Counted from the first letter of the stretch, positions 1 through 11,239 are shown. The stretch: 64,000 nt of DNA from Muscardinus avellanarius (GCA_963383645.1 OY726571.1:76367860-76431859), one strand, 5' to 3'. Translations and numbers: made by a program. The notes: a model not told the origin generated them from the letters alone.

Positions 1-415
1 TTTATCCAAATTTTAGGATATTTTTCTTAGTTCTGAATAATATCATTGGTATTTTGATAGGGGTCACATGGAATCTATAGATCACTTGAGGGAGTATGAA
101 CATTTTAACAACATTAATTCTTACAGCTCATGAACAAAGGAATCTTTCCACTTTTGTGTATGTATCCTTTTCAAGCTCTTTCATCAATAGTTTATAGTTT
201 TATTTATAGAAATGTTATCATCTTTGGTTAAATTTATTTCTAGGTGTTTTGTTTTGTAGCTATTGTAAATGGAATGATGGATTTTACTTCTATTTCATAT
301 AATTTATCATTGGTATATAGCGATACTACTACTTTGGGTATGTTGATTTTGTATTCTGCAATTTTGCTGAATTCATTTACGAGTTCTAAGAGTTTTTTTT
401 TAACTTTTTAAATAT
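1..415 (-). mobile_element. Old L1 ORF2 fragment (antisense)
   Basis: Read on the minus strand this resembles the reverse-transcriptase to C-terminal part of L1 ORF2. The plus strand carries typical reversed L1 phrases such as GTATGTTGATTTTGTATTCTGC and GCTGAATTCATT. It has many stops and indels, so it is an old, dead copy. It runs off the left edge of the window. The minus-strand L1 text at 2560-3190 may be part of the same element. Confidence 0.75.
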
Positions 416-457
416 ATCTTCCTTTATGAAATTTTTAAAATTGAGAACAACTTAATG

Positions 458-696
458 AGCCAGGCATGCTGGCTCACACCTGTAATCCCAGTACTTGGGA
501 GGCTAAGAAAGAAGGATCACAGGTTCAAGACCAGCTTCAAAAACTTAGTAAAACTCTCAGCAAACTAGTGAGACCCTGATTCAAAACAAACAAGCAAACA
601 AAGAAAGGAATTGGGGGTGTAGCTCAGAGGTAGAATGTCCTGGGTTCAAAGTTCAATCTCCAGTGCCACAGGAACAAAACAAAACAAACAAAAAAC
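458..696 (+). mobile_element. B1-dID SINE
   Basis: Full dimeric SINE. The left monomer is 7SL/B1-like (CCTGTAATCCCAGTACTTGG). The right monomer is ID-like (GGGGGTGTAGCTCAGAGGTA) but lacks the usual middle of an ID element, which matches the published B1-dID architecture. The tail is AAAC-rich. It probably split the neighbouring old L1. Confidence 0.85.
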
Positions 697-2329
697 CTAA
701 TGGCTATATTCACAGACTTTGTACTTGAACCCTTGTCTAATTACAAGGTTTCAGCCAATTCCCTTGCTCTTTGGAATTTCTCCAAAGATGTTACACTTTT
801 GGGAGCTAGGACTCAAAGCAAGAGACTCATATAGCACTCTGTCTGTATGGCACAAAACCAAATATGAATAAATTGCTCACTAAAATATGTTCTTATCAGT
901 TAAGATGTCTATCAGGAAAGTTGTTTAGCAAATTATATGAAAATAAAAACATTTATGTAATTTTTTTAATTTGTCATTAGTTGCCTTAGTCTAGACACAG
1001 ACTTAGCAATACAGAGACTAGAGATGTATAGAAGAAATAAGGAATTAAAAAAATTTATCAGCTGGGATCTGGAAAAATGAGTTTTCCGTGTACATTCCAC
1101 AGATTTCATGAATAGGATATTGTGTGTTTTATATACATATTTCTTATAGATTTTACAAAATTTATAACAAAAATACTACAACTTCTTTAAAGTGAAGAAT
1201 GGGTTTTTAAATATATTTTTATAGTTTTGCCTATGTTTCCTCTTTTTTCCTTTGCTTATTTCTTCAAACATACAAAGTTGGAAAATTCCAGAGTCTTACT
1301 GTATCCTTGGAGAATTAGTTTTCATTTAGCACCATCTTCTTTCCTGACATACCATCTCAATGTAAGGCAAACACTAGCTTTATTTTCCCCAAGTCTGTTC
1401 TTGGTCCACCCTGAATTCAAACATTTGGGGACTGATAATCAGCACTGCAAAATATGGAGGATTCATCTACATCTTCTCACTTCCCTTTTTTCCTTTTGAC
1501 CATGTTTCTTCCCATTAGCTCTATTTTAAACAAAGGAAGGGATAATAAAAGTTATTCAGTACTGTGGAAAAAGATCATGGGTATCTTGATAATTCAAAGA
1601 AATTGCTTCAAAAGAGGCAAGAAATTTTCCGTGATTTTTTCATATTCATAATTGAGAGTTAGCAGTGTTTTATCATAACCACCAGCTGAGTGGAGATATC
1701 CAAACTAACTCTCAGAGCTGTGCCATCTAATATAATTCTGGGAAATCTCCAAGAAAGATCACTCTGTAAAATAATAAACAAAGCTCTTCTATTTCTCCCT
1801 GTCTCCCCACCCATCTCTAAAAGAATAGCTGCTCCATTTTTTTTTTTTTTTGGCTTGCTTGTTTTTAATTTATGAGTTAAACGGTACTAAATACTTTTAT
1901 CATTTACAAGTGAACATGGTATGTTTCATATAAAAATGTTTAAAGCCAGTGTGAAAGTCATGCCTCTACTAAGAAGCACCCACACGATCAGACACAGGTC
2001 TCACTCATACAATGTGAGCCCAGCTGAAACTACAAATGCATCATTTTCAGTTTCAGGCAAAGCATAAAAATCACTATTTTTATGGAGCTGCAGAGTGATC
2101 TGAGTGTTCACAAAGGGAGTAAATAAAAATGACAGCACATTGAAAATCGTGTTGCACACTGAGAAAAACAATACCACACAAATTGCTGGTTAGACATGGA
2201 TTGAAGTTCACTTGGGCCGTTAACCAGAGAAATATATTCTAGAACTTTTCACTGGAAATGTAGTGCTCAGAAATAAGCATTGTGTTGTTGTTGCCATGGT
2301 GATATTTCAACCTTCTTGGTTCACTTATC
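697..2329. other. AT-rich sequence, no gene seen
   Basis: About 1.6 kb of AT-rich DNA with no recognisable repeat family apart from short T-runs. The small open frames here are short, AT-rich and match no family I know. It may hold decayed L1 sequence. Confidence 0.5.
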
Positions 2330-2330
2330 T

Positions 2331-2553
2331 TTTTTTGTGTGTGTGTGATACTGGAAATTAAACCCTGGGGCATTCTACCTCTGAACTGTACTCTCAGCTC
2401 TATTTTTTTTTTAATTTTTTTACTTTGAAACAAGGTCTCACTAAGTTTCAGAGGACCTCACTAAGTAGCTGAGGCTGTCTACGAACCTGTGGTCATTCCA
2501 TCTCAGCCTCCCAATATTGGGATTGATTACAAGCATGTGCTACCACACCCAGC
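2331..2553 (-). mobile_element. B1-dID SINE
   Basis: Reverse-oriented copy. The right-monomer complement (GGGGCATTCTACCTCTGAAC) comes first, followed by the B1 half ending in CTACCACACCCAGC. Its tail is a short GT run on the plus strand. Moderately diverged. Confidence 0.85.
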
Positions 2554-2559
2554 AATGTT

Positions 2560-3190
2560 CAGTTATCTTTAGTGATTGATTTTCAAATGTTAAACCAACC
2601 TTGCATTCTTGGGGTAAACTTCACTTGTTAATGATACATTACCTTTGTTATATATTATTAGGTTCAACTTGATAAAATTTTGTTTAATCTATATTCATGA
2701 GGGCTCTTGGTCTGTAGTTTTCTTTTCCCATCATATCTTTGTCTGGCTTTGATAACAGACTAATGCTGGCTGCATAAAATAAGTTTGTCTCGCTGCATAA
2801 AATGAGTTTAGTCTCAAGTGACTAAAATAATTTGTGTGGAATTGCTATTATTTTTTCATCTTTCATTGAATTTAATTTGACATTTTTATAGTTTGGAAAT
2901 CTGAGGTCATTTTTTTAAAAATGTCTTCTTTTAATAATAATTATTTGATGTTGTAAAATTTCCTCTAAGAGCTATTTTGGGTATATCACACAGTTTTAGA
3001 TATTTTAAATAATTTACTCTAAATAATTTTAATCTTTCATCAGAGTTTTTTTTATCCTGAATTGGTGTTTTCAATTTTGTGGACTTTATATTGTACTAAC
3101 TAATTTTCTTCATAGATTATAGTTTGATTTTAGTTATCTGTGGAAATTTGTTTAGTACTATTTTTAAATTTTTCTTGGTTTTCTTTTAAA
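2560..3190 (-). mobile_element. Old L1 ORF2 fragment (antisense)
   Basis: On the minus strand this follows the L1 reverse-transcriptase region. Reversed landmarks include AACCAACCTTGCATTCTTGG, GTCTGTAGTTTTCTTTTC and CTGCATAAAATGAGTTT. There is a short direct duplication around 2770-2810 (CTGCATAAAAT twice). Heavily mutated and non-coding. Possibly continuous with the fragment at 1-415. Confidence 0.75.
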
Positions 3191-3454
3191 GCATTTTTGA
3201 AACAATTCTACCTCTGCATTTTTAAAGCAAGAATTGAAATTATTACTTAAAACACCACTATGTAGAAGGAGAATTTAACACTTTCTTAATTCCTATATTT
3301 CATTTCCTAATGTTTAAATACATAATCTAAGATTTTGTATATTATATATAATATTAATATATGCTGTTTAAGTGATTAATTTTTGATATTTGAATTTATA
3401 ATATTCACAAGAATTTGCAATAATTTTACTTCCAAAGAGGCACATCAAGGTAGT

Positions 3455-3469
3455 ACATTTTAAGGTTTT
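3455..3469. repeat. Left target-site duplication of mosaic L1
   Basis: ACATTTTAAGGTTTT here is repeated exactly at 6260-6274. The two 15-bp copies bracket the L1-derived block, one next to its poly(A)/T side and one next to its 5' end, as expected for L1 integration. Confidence 0.75.
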
Positions 3470-3641
3470 TTTATGGATTTTTTTTATTTATTTATTTTTA
3501 TTTGTGCACTGTATTCATACATCATAGTGGGATACAAACTTTTGTAGACATACATGCACACATTGCCCAGTCAGCCCCCACCCGATCCCCACCCCATTCC
3601 CTCCCCATCCCTCCTTCCCATGCTTGGCTTAGTGGTTGACA
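3470..3641 (-). mobile_element. L1 3' UTR and poly(A) end of mosaic element
   Basis: Poly(T)/TTTA on the plus strand is followed by text shared with the L1 3' ends at 14603 and 58332, including a CCCCATTCCCT-type run and GGCTTAGTGGTTGAC. The homology stops abruptly after about 3641. Confidence 0.75.
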
Positions 3642-3849
3642 TCTAGTATTATAGCAATTTATCCAAAATTAAAAATGATAATTTCACATAACAGTTTCAT
3701 TTGTCTGATACCAAGCTTTTGATGACTTAAAGATAACATTTCAATATTTCTTTTTGCTTTCTTTCTTACCAGAGAATATTTTTTTCTATATATTTTTAGG
3801 TGAAACTATCATATATTTATATATTTATTTTTCAGAAAAAAATCTATCC

Positions 3850-4515
3850 TAATATGGAATATGGATTCTAGATACCCAAAACGATCTTGAAAAAGAACAA
3901 AGCTAGAAGATATATATTTTCTGATTTCAAACCATATAAAGATACAATAATTGAATCAGTGTAGTACTGTTCTAAAGGCAGATATATAAACCATTGGAGT
4001 TAAATACAAGCCTAGAGCTAAATTCTTCCCTATATTATCAAGTTATTATTGACAAGGTTTCCACGAACATTTGGTGGTGGAAATAATCTTTTAACTAAAT
4101 ATTGTTGAAAAATAATAATTACATGGAAAAGAATAAAATTGGACCCTTACCTAACACATATACAAATATTAACTCAAAATAGATAAAAGACCTAAATATA
4201 AATCTTAAGACTATAAACTTTTAGAAGAAAACCTGGGTCATAAAACCTCACAACATTGAAATTGGCAGTGATTTCTTGGATATGATTTCAGTGGCACAGG
4301 CAACAGAAGAGTATACAAACTCCCTAAAAAATAAAAAAAAATTGTATATCCAAAGACAATGTAAACAGAGTTAAAAGTTACTAATAGAATGGGATAAAAT
4401 ATTTCCAAATGCTATATCTGAAGGTATATTAATATTCCAACTAGAAATCCTAAAAATTAACAACAATAAAGGCAAACAATACAATATAGAGATAGGTAAA
4501 AGACTAACATAAATA
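3850..4515 (+). mobile_element. Old L1 ORF2 C-terminal region, opposite orientation
   Basis: On the plus strand this aligns by eye to the L1 ORF2 region upstream of the cysteine-rich end (landmarks: GAAAAAGAACAAAGCTAGAAG, AAATTGGACCCTTACCTAAC, GAAGAAAACCTGGG). It has frequent stops and small deletions. It lies inside the TSD-bounded block although it looks older than the ORF1 beside it. Confidence 0.7.
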
Positions 4516-4565
4516 GTGAATCTCCACAGATAACCAATCTTAGTTGTCTGTTGGATGGAAAAATC

Positions 4566-5499
4566 TTGTTTCTCTGGTTCTGGTGTGTGCTACCTATTTC
4601 TTCTTTGTAGTTAATCTCTTTGAGTATTTTCTCTAGCGCTGGTTTTGAAGACATAAATTCCTTCAGTTTCTGTTTGTCATGGAAGCTTCTTATTTCTCCA
4701 TCTAATTTGATAGAAAGTTTTGCTGGGTAGAAAATTTTTGGCTGGAAGTTGTTTTCTTTCAGAGTTTGGAATATGTTACTCCAAGCCCTTCTGGATCTCA
4801 TGACTTTGGGAAGTCTGGAGTGATTATAATTGGTTTGCCTCTGAATGTCACTTGGCCCTTTGTTTTTGTTGCCTTTAAGATTCTCTGCTTGGCTTCCACA
4901 TTGGTCATTTTGACAATTATGTGGCGTGGGGATCCTCTTCTCCGATCCTGTCTAAAGGGAGTTCTATAAGTTTTCTGGATCTGTGTATCAACCTCTTGCT
5001 CTATGTTTGGAAAATTTTCTGCTATTACTTCCTTGAAGAGATTGTTGATCCCTTTGGTTTCACTTTCTTTTCCCTCCTCTATTCCAATTATTCTTAGGTT
5101 AGCTCTCTTAAAATGGGCCCATATTTCTTCAATGTCAGATTCCTGCTGTCGGATACTTTTTCCTAGATTAGAAACTATGCGTTCATTTTTGGAATGATCA
5201 TCTTCTAAGAGCGAGATTCTGTTCTCCATGTGGTCTAATCGGTTGCTTGTGCTTTGAATTGAGGCCTTTACTTCATTAATTGCATCCTTTATCTCTTTTT
5301 GGCTCTCTCTGAGTTCTTTTCGAAGCACCTCTATTATTTCTACAGTTATTTTCCTGATTTGATCTTCTAGAAATCTCTGATTTTCTGTTTTATTGGGTTC
5401 TGATGTTGTGGGGTTGTGGGCATTCATTGCTCCAGTGTTATTCCTCTTTCCCATGATTTCAGAAGTTTGTGCCTTCTCTGGGTTCTTCCCTTGGGTCAC
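4566..5499 (-). pseudogene. L1 ORF1p (RNA-binding protein), frameshifted
   Basis: ORF1p is the trimeric RNA chaperone of the L1 ribonucleoprotein. The first frame (5499-4798, 233 residues) shows a polar N-terminus, a heptad-rich coiled coil at about residues 45-120, and the RRM start NLRIIGI at 134-140. It stops just after the RRM at PDFPKS. The C-terminal domain (RRAWSNIF, then YPAKLSI) continues in another frame from 4801, overlapping in ATGA, so a small indel has split the gene. Conserved ORF1 text ends near 4566 and the remaining open frame to 4457 is read-through. The two parts total about 310 residues, near the usual 340-370. The start is the first ATG after the 5' UTR. The long open frame suggests a fairly recent insertion. 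Confidence 0.85.
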
Positions 5500-6259
5500 T
5501 ATGACTTCACTTAAGGTGTTCTGGATCTCGAGTCAGTAGTATCTCAGACCCCACTACTCCTTTACTGGGTTGTATCACAGAGTCTCCGACCCAGGGAGTC
5601 GATAGAGGCTGCTTTAAACTATGGGGGGTGCCAGGTTGCATGTTCTCCTATGGTGTGATATCTCTGCCACCGCCACTCCCCCACTGGGTCAAGTCCCAGG
5701 AAGTACAGTACTGGGATTTCTCCTCTGTGGCCTGCAGTTTGACTCACTGTTCTTGAGTTTGCAGATGTAGCTGTACTGGACTCGTTGAATTCGCTGCTGC
5801 TGCCGCCGGTGGCAATATGGCGCCGTTGCTATGCCCTCGGCCGTGAGGCTGGCTTTTTTCTGCTTGGTTTTGAATTCCACTCTGAGTCCTCGCAGAGTGT
5901 GCTGAACTCAGCCACTGGGAGCTTTAGATGTTCCCTGCACTGAAAAATCCCACCTTGCTGTTCCACAGCGGCTCACCTCGGCTTGCTGTAGCTGTCCTTT
6001 AGTGAATTCGCTGCTGCCGCAGGCAGTATGGCGCTGCTGCCGCGTCCTCGGGCGTGAGGCCGGTGTATCTCCTCTGTGGCTCTGAGCTCTGTTCTCAGTC
6101 TGCTTTCTCTCTGGAGCCTGGTAATTTTTTTTTTTGTTGTTTCTCTGGTGATGGTGTTTTCTGGCTATGAAAGGCGCTGAAATTGTGGTAATGGAGATTG
6201 GTTGTTAGCGGGGCTCTTAAGCCCCGCTTTTCTTGGTCGCCATCTTCCCGGAAGTTCTC
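5500..6259 (-). promoter_or_regulatory. L1 5' UTR/promoter with tandem monomer-like repeats
   Basis: GC-rich leader of the ORF1 above. The extreme 5' end (about 6259-6235) carries GGGAAGATGGCGACC, a YY1-type AAGATGGC motif as at the start of many mammalian L1s. Two related units are spaced 217 bp apart, both starting GAATTCGCTGCTG (plus-strand 5787 and 6004) and followed by a ...ATGGCGC... block and a CGTGAGGC block. This resembles the tandem-monomer promoters of rodent L1s. Promoter function is inferred. Confidence 0.7.
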
Positions 6260-6274
6260 ACATTTTAAGGTTTT
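6260..6274. repeat. Right target-site duplication of mosaic L1
   Basis: Exact copy of the 15-bp repeat at 3455-3469, directly abutting the L1 5' end. Confidence 0.75.
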
Positions 6275-6449
6275 ATTCTGATAGCAAATATATACAAATA
6301 TAATTCTATGGCTTTCCCAAGAGAAAACATTTTTTTTCTGTAAATTACTCAACTAAATCTTTTCTCCTCATAACTAGATTATTCAGAGAATTCTTCTACT
6401 GCCTTTTAATTTCTATTACAGTAAATATTTTAGAAGTTTTTATTTTCAG

Positions 6450-6670
6450 GATTTTGTTGTTGTTTGTTTTGGGTGGTTTGAAGTATACCCAGGGACTTTC
6501 TACCACTGAGCTACATCCCCCAGCCATGTTTCATTTTTTATTTCAAAATAGGGTCTTGCTAAGATTCTGAGTCTCACTAAGTCACTGAGTTTGGCCTCGA
6601 GCTCTGACCTTCCTGTTTCAGCTTTCCAAGTACTACTGGGATTACAAGTGTATGCCACCATGCATAGCTG
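6450..6670 (-). mobile_element. B1-dID SINE
   Basis: Diverged reverse copy. ID-like complement (TACCACTGAGCTACATCCCC) then B1 half ending CCACCATGCATAGCTG. Confidence 0.75.
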
Positions 6671-6838
6671 TCCATGTTCTTTTTAAAAACATATACTTTT
6701 ATTGTAATTATACTTCATACTGAGGTATAGAGTGATAGAAATATACATGTACACAAGACTTGGTTTATTTATCTCTGAATCCCACCCCTTCCCTCCTCTT
6801 TTTTATATATGTCACTGAGATTGACATTGGCCATTTCA

Positions 6839-6952
6839 CATATACATATATACATATACATATATACATATACATATATACATATACATATATACATATA
6901 CATATATATACACACATATATACATATACACATATATACATATACACACACA

Positions 6953-6996
<44 letters not shown>
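6839..6996. repeat. ATATAC-type and (TA)n microsatellite
   Basis: About 110 bp of alternating TATACATA hexamer-like units, a short CA stretch, then about 42 bp of pure TA. The TA part is self-complementary. The open frames here on both strands are translated microsatellite. Confidence 0.95.
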
Positions 6997-6998
<2 letters not shown>

Positions 6999-7084
6999 TG
7001 TTATTTTCTTTATGTCTCTCCCCCCTCCTCCTTCTTCTAAACCCCCTCCATTGCTCCACTGGAGTCTCTGCTCCTGGATATCTA

Positions 7085-7330
7085 TTTGTAGAAGAATGGA
7101 ATGAGACTCCCAAACTCTCATCTTGCACAAGTGTCAGCTCAAGATGGAAAGACCTAGAAATTAGAGCAGAAACTTTGCAATTACTAGAAGAGGGAACACT
7201 CTAACATATAGGTACTAGAAGAAATTTTTCTCAATAAAATATCCAAAGCTTAAGAAATTAAAACAAGAATTAATAAATAGAATGGCATTCAATGAAAAAG
7301 CTTCTGTGTTACAAATGAAACTCCCAATGC
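7085..7330 (+). mobile_element. L1 ORF2 fragment
   Basis: The frame at 7098-7200 reads NETPKLSS...[18 protein letters not shown], the L1 ORF2 segment between the reverse transcriptase and the C-terminal cysteine region. It is followed by decayed ORF2 text to about 7330 (AATGGCATTCAATGAAAAAG). Truncated at both ends. Confidence 0.8.
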
Positions 7331-8169
7331 TCTTGATGTCTATGGTCTACTTCTTGGAACCAGAACCCTCAGAACACAGTTCTTTGCAGTTGTTCCTTCC
7401 TCTCATGTTATTCTCTGGTGGACTCAGTTTCAAAATGGTACATGGGAGGAAGAACCAGGGAGGCAGAAGAACCAGCCAGAGTATTCCACTTGCTCCCACG
7501 CAGCCATCACGAAGTAAGCAACTTACTTCCAGTGGTATAAACCCAGAGCCTCAGAATCAGTGGCTTACCATTTAGACTTGGCCATTTTTCTTGTTTTCTG
7601 TGGGGGGAAAAAAAAGGATGAGTTCATTGCTTCCTCTATTATTTTCAGATAATGGAATTTGCTTTCAAATCTGGCATTTGTAGACTGGTACCTTCTGATT
7701 TATTTTCATTGTCATATTTTTTTTCCTTTCTGTGTTCTTATGAGGATTCTAGGAAAATACCAGATCCCCTGTGTTAGGGACCACTTACCTGGCAACAGTT
7801 CAAATTTGACGATCATCAGCATCCTTCTTCACTGACATTGGAAGCCATCATTCATTCATTTCACATTAACCTATCGGCAACCACCTACACAACATTTGAT
7901 TTTGTGACCCTTCCCTGCTCATTTCTCCAGTAGAATAATTAGCCTGCCCTTTCTGAGCAAGTCAGCCTCTGATCCTTCACTGTCCCACTCACCATTGCAA
8001 AAGTATCGTTGAGAAAACATTCCCTCTCAAGCTGTTTCCCCAAAGTCAGAGAAAAGAGTTTATTAAATAGTATCTGAGTAGGAGGAAACCGTGTTATTTT
8101 CTTCTGGTTGATTCTACATCCTTGATACATATTTCAGTATTAGCATCCAAGGCTTCTTAATGAGATCTA
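7331..8169. other. Unique sequence, no gene seen
   Basis: No repeat family recognised. Open frames are short and lack any known domain or splice context. Confidence 0.5.
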
Positions 8170-8345
8170 GACAGGATCAGCCTTGGGGGACTTAAAAGTA
8201 TATTGGATTCTGGACACTTAGGCTAATCCTGAGTCTTTTATTAGTAAGGTGTGTGACCCAGGTCAGATCCCCTAATCCTTCTGCATCTCAATTTTTTCCT
8301 CTGTAAAGTCAGTGTCTCTTTCAACTCTTTCATTCTACAATGAAA
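8170..8345 (+). mobile_element. MIR SINE (ancient)
   Basis: Contains the MIR-type order: a GACACTTAGG/CCTGAGTC block, GTGTGACCCAGGTCAGATCCC, CTGCATCTCAATTTTTTCCT and CTGTAAAGTCAG. Strongly diverged, as expected of a mammal-wide repeat. Confidence 0.7.
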
Positions 8346-8694
8346 ATAAAAAACATTACATGGAATATTGTCCATGGAATGAAATCCACTGACAAGCTAC
8401 GTCAGATGATTCAGTTATGACACATATTTCCAAGCCTCATAGTTTATATAACTCCCAAATTCGAGATCAACCTTCTTCTTACTCACTGAGGCTCAATGTT
8501 GAGTTAGTCAAGTGTGGGGGGCTCTTGGTTTGTTTTGTTTTTGTTTTTATTTTGGTACTAACTTCAAGGACATGCCTCCTGAGTGTTGTCTAGTATCCTG
8601 TGTTTGGTGTAATAATCTGCTGGTGATGTCCTGGATTGTTAACTGTTTTTTCTTTGAACTTGTGTTTCAAGAGAAAAATCTCTTGGGACAATGA

Positions 8695-8990
8695 AATGTG
8701 TTTGGGCTACCATAGCAAATTACCATAGACTGAATAATAGTTTAAACAGAAATATTTATTTCTCACAGTTCTGTAAAATGGAAATTCAAGATCAGAGTAC
8801 CAGTGTAGTTGAATTTTGGGACAAGCCCTCTTTCAGGTTGCAGATAACCAACTCTATCCTTTTACTTGGCAGAAAGAGTGAGATAGTACTCTAGACTATT
8901 CATATAAGAGCACTAATCTCATTCATTACAGTCTACTCATGACCTAACTACTCTCAAAGACCCCACTTCCAAATGCAAACACATGAGGGT
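8695..8990 (-). mobile_element. MaLR-type LTR remnant
   Basis: In reverse orientation this follows the MLT1/MST layout: GGGCTACCATAGCAAATTACC, TTTATTTCTCACAGTTCTG, a middle part, ACTAATCTCATTCAT, GACCCCACTTCCAAATGC and ACACATGAGGGTTAG. Old solo-LTR material from an endogenous retrovirus-like element; no internal genes. Confidence 0.65.
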
Positions 8991-9637
8991 TAGCATTTTA
9001 GCATCTGATTTTTTTTTTCAGGGACACTTTCATCTAGGAAGAGAGCAAGTATCACCATAAGCATGCTCCCCATCCTCTCCTTTCCCCTTCTCATACAGCA
9101 TCCACCATGTCCCATGGGCACAGATTCCCCTGGACTCATGATGCACAGAGGCTCAGTAAGGCCCTGAGCAAGGACCAGAAAAGAGTATCCCACCCGCAGC
9201 TGAGTGAGGCAGGGTGGAAAGGTGGGGAAGGCGACCCCAAGAGACCACAATGCCTTTTCCAATCAGAACTTGCTTCCAACACAGAAGGAAGGCATTGGCA
9301 TCTAAGAAACACAATAGAAGTAGAAGCCTGGTGTGTCCTTTCTTACAGGTTATTTCCTTGTATTAGGATGAGGGCGATCAATGCCCTCTCTCCCTTTTCC
9401 TTTTTTTCCTCCCTCCCTTTCTTCCTTCCTTCCTCCCTTCTAAAAAAATCATTTATTACTTATCGGTAAACTAAAAGTAGAGAGTTTGGGTAGAAAGTAT
9501 GCATGTCAAGAAGTCAGAACTAGTTTTGTGCAGTTTCCACACTGTGCAGCAAAAACTAAATACCTATGCAAGTGTGGGCTACAGAGTATGTCCTTTTATG
9601 ATTCTGCAAACGAATGAAATACATTTGTATTCACACT
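8991..9637. other. Unique sequence with a CT-rich patch
   Basis: No gene or repeat family recognised. A TTCC/CTCC-rich patch lies at about 9395-9440. Overlapping open frames of 90 and 120 codons on opposite strands have no domain. Confidence 0.45.
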
Positions 9638-9831
9638 TTTTTGTGTGTGTGTGTGGTACTGGAGTTCCCCGAAGCCCTCTACCTCTGGACTACACTCCCA
9701 GACCTATTTCTATAATTCTATTTGGAAACAGGGTCTCTTAAGCCAGCACGGCTGGCTCCGAACCTGCGCGATCCTCCTGTCTTCGCCTCCCAAGTGCGGG
9801 GATTACAAGCGTGCGCCACCACACCCGGCTG
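9638..9831 (-). mobile_element. B1-dID SINE, young hairpin subfamily
   Basis: Carries the subfamily marks: GGAGTTCCCCGAAGCCCT in place of the ID B-box region, and CTTAAGCCAGCACGGCTGGC, an inverted repeat, in the B1 half. CpGs are well preserved (GCGTGCGCCACCACACCCGG). The tail is a GT run. Confidence 0.85.
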
Positions 9832-10614
9832 TATTTACACTTTAAGATGGAATGACAGATTTTTTTAAAAAGCATCAGAATTCATGTTGATAATTTGACT
9901 TTTTAATCTTATGTTATTTAGAGTATACTGGATAACAAATAAAAGTACTATGAGGAATTGAGGCAGACATACCACAGATGAAGGGAATGGGCTTTATATT
10001 CTAGCACTTTATGATACTCTTCCTCCACTTTTTGAACAAGGGGCCCTGCATTTTTATTTTGCACTTGTAAAGCATGAAGCCTGTGCTGCCCACCTCTCCA
10101 TCACAACCCCCGCCTTCTGTCCCAGTTGATTTAAGAAGATCCCTGCTTTACTGTTGCCAGCCTTCCCAGCAACCAGAACCACCGTCCCTATGGCCAACGC
10201 CTGGTACCTATGGTTCCCACGGGCCGGTGAATGTCTGAACCAGCGCTCTAATACCAGCCAGACTCTCCCTGGCCTCCCTAACCATCCCTCTCCGCTTCTG
10301 GGTGTGATGCATTCGCATCCGTGCTTAGGATCTGCTCAGTGGCCAGCTCCGGGTCTTTGTCATTTTCTGCCCTCAGCTACCAGGGCTCAGATATTCTGTG
10401 GACACACAGTGGGAGAGGGCCTATTCATTCTTTGAAGCCGATTTTACTTCATTTGTATTATATGAAGACAAGTGACCCAAGGCAAATTCAGCTAGTACTG
10501 ATAGCAAGCACAACACTGCAATCTACAACCTTGTTGATAGACCATGACATCTCATCAAGGTAGCATGGAAAGCACTGTCAAGAATGAGAACGTCCTGAAA
10601 AAGCAGATGAGCAC
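9832..10614. other. Unique sequence, no gene seen
   Basis: Mixed-composition DNA. A C-rich part at 10090-10400 gives two overlapping open frames of 93 and 80 codons with no recognisable domain. Confidence 0.45.
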
Positions 10615-10697
10615 ATTGACAGGTAGGAAGGACACTTGACTTGCCTGTGGTCATGGAGCTAGTTAGTATCTGAGCTGAGACTAGGACCGATCTGCTG
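10615..10697 (-). mobile_element. MIR fragment
   Basis: Reversed MIR core: CTTGCCTGTGGTCATGGAGC followed by TAGTTAGTATCTGAGCTGAG and GACTAGGACC. Confidence 0.6.
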
Positions 10698-10699
10698 AC

Positions 10700-10911
10700 A
10701 TTTTTTTAACTGGGAAATGAAACCAGGGGCATTGGACTCCCAAGCTACACTCCAGCCTTTTTTTTTTTTTCTTTTCTTATGTTTTGTTTTTGAACAGATT
10801 CCAAGTTGTTGGGGGATCTTGCTGTGTTGCTGAGGTTAGCCTTGAACGTGGGGTCCTCCTCACTCAGCCTCCAAAGTATTGGGATTACTGGTGTGTGTCA
10901 CCATGCCTGGT
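10700..10911 (-). mobile_element. B1-dID SINE
   Basis: Diverged reverse copy. The T-rich tail side is at 10700, the ID part holds GGGGCATTGGACTCCCAAG, and the B1 half ends CACCATGCCTGG. Confidence 0.75.
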
Positions 10912-10928
10912 TAGATCTTGTAACTCCT

Positions 10929-11134
10929 TTAAAAAAAATTTTTTTTTTTCAGTACTGGGGATGGAACCCAGGGGCATTCTACCTCTGAACTCTGTTTTTC
11001 ATTCTTTAAAACAAGGTCTCACTGAGTTGCAAAGGGCCTCACTGAGTAGCTGAGGCTGACTGAGAACCGCGATCCTCCTGTTTTTGAGTGCCTCCCAAAT
11101 GCTGAGATTACAAGCATGTACCCTCATGCCTGGC
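10929..11134 (-). mobile_element. B1-dID SINE
   Basis: Reverse copy directly after the previous one. It has GGGGATGGAACCCAGGGGC, then AGGTCTCACTGAGTTGC, and ends CCCTCATGCCTGGC. The same short motif (TAGATCTTGTAACT) follows both SINEs (10911 and 11135), consistent with a TSD of this insertion. Confidence 0.85.
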
Positions 11135-11239
11135 TAGATCTTGTAACTTCTGATAGTTTTTCCAGTAATTACTGATGGGGATCATAATGTAGAGAATCCT
11201 CAATGCCAGGCACCTGAAAGGAGGACCGAAAGGCACTTT

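Larger units (their letters stand above)
3470..6259 (-). mobile_element. Mosaic, HAL1-like L1 insertion (~2.8 kb)
   Basis: On the minus strand the block runs: complete-looking 5' UTR (6259-5500), ORF1 (5499 to about 4566), then a foreign middle segment, then about 170 bp of L1 3' UTR and a poly(A) tail. Identical 15-bp direct repeats flank it. ORF2 is missing; in its place is 3642-4515, of which 3850-4515 reads as an older L1 ORF2 fragment on the opposite strand. An ORF1-only element recalls HAL1 (half-L1) retroposons. Internal inversion with deletion, or a template switch during reverse transcription, are alternatives. The contrast between nearly intact ORF1 and badly decayed ORF2 text argues against simple inversion. 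Confidence 0.65.

Noticed and set aside
8695..8894. 67-codon frame beginning MKCVWATIANYHRLNNS
   Set aside because: It is translated MaLR LTR sequence.
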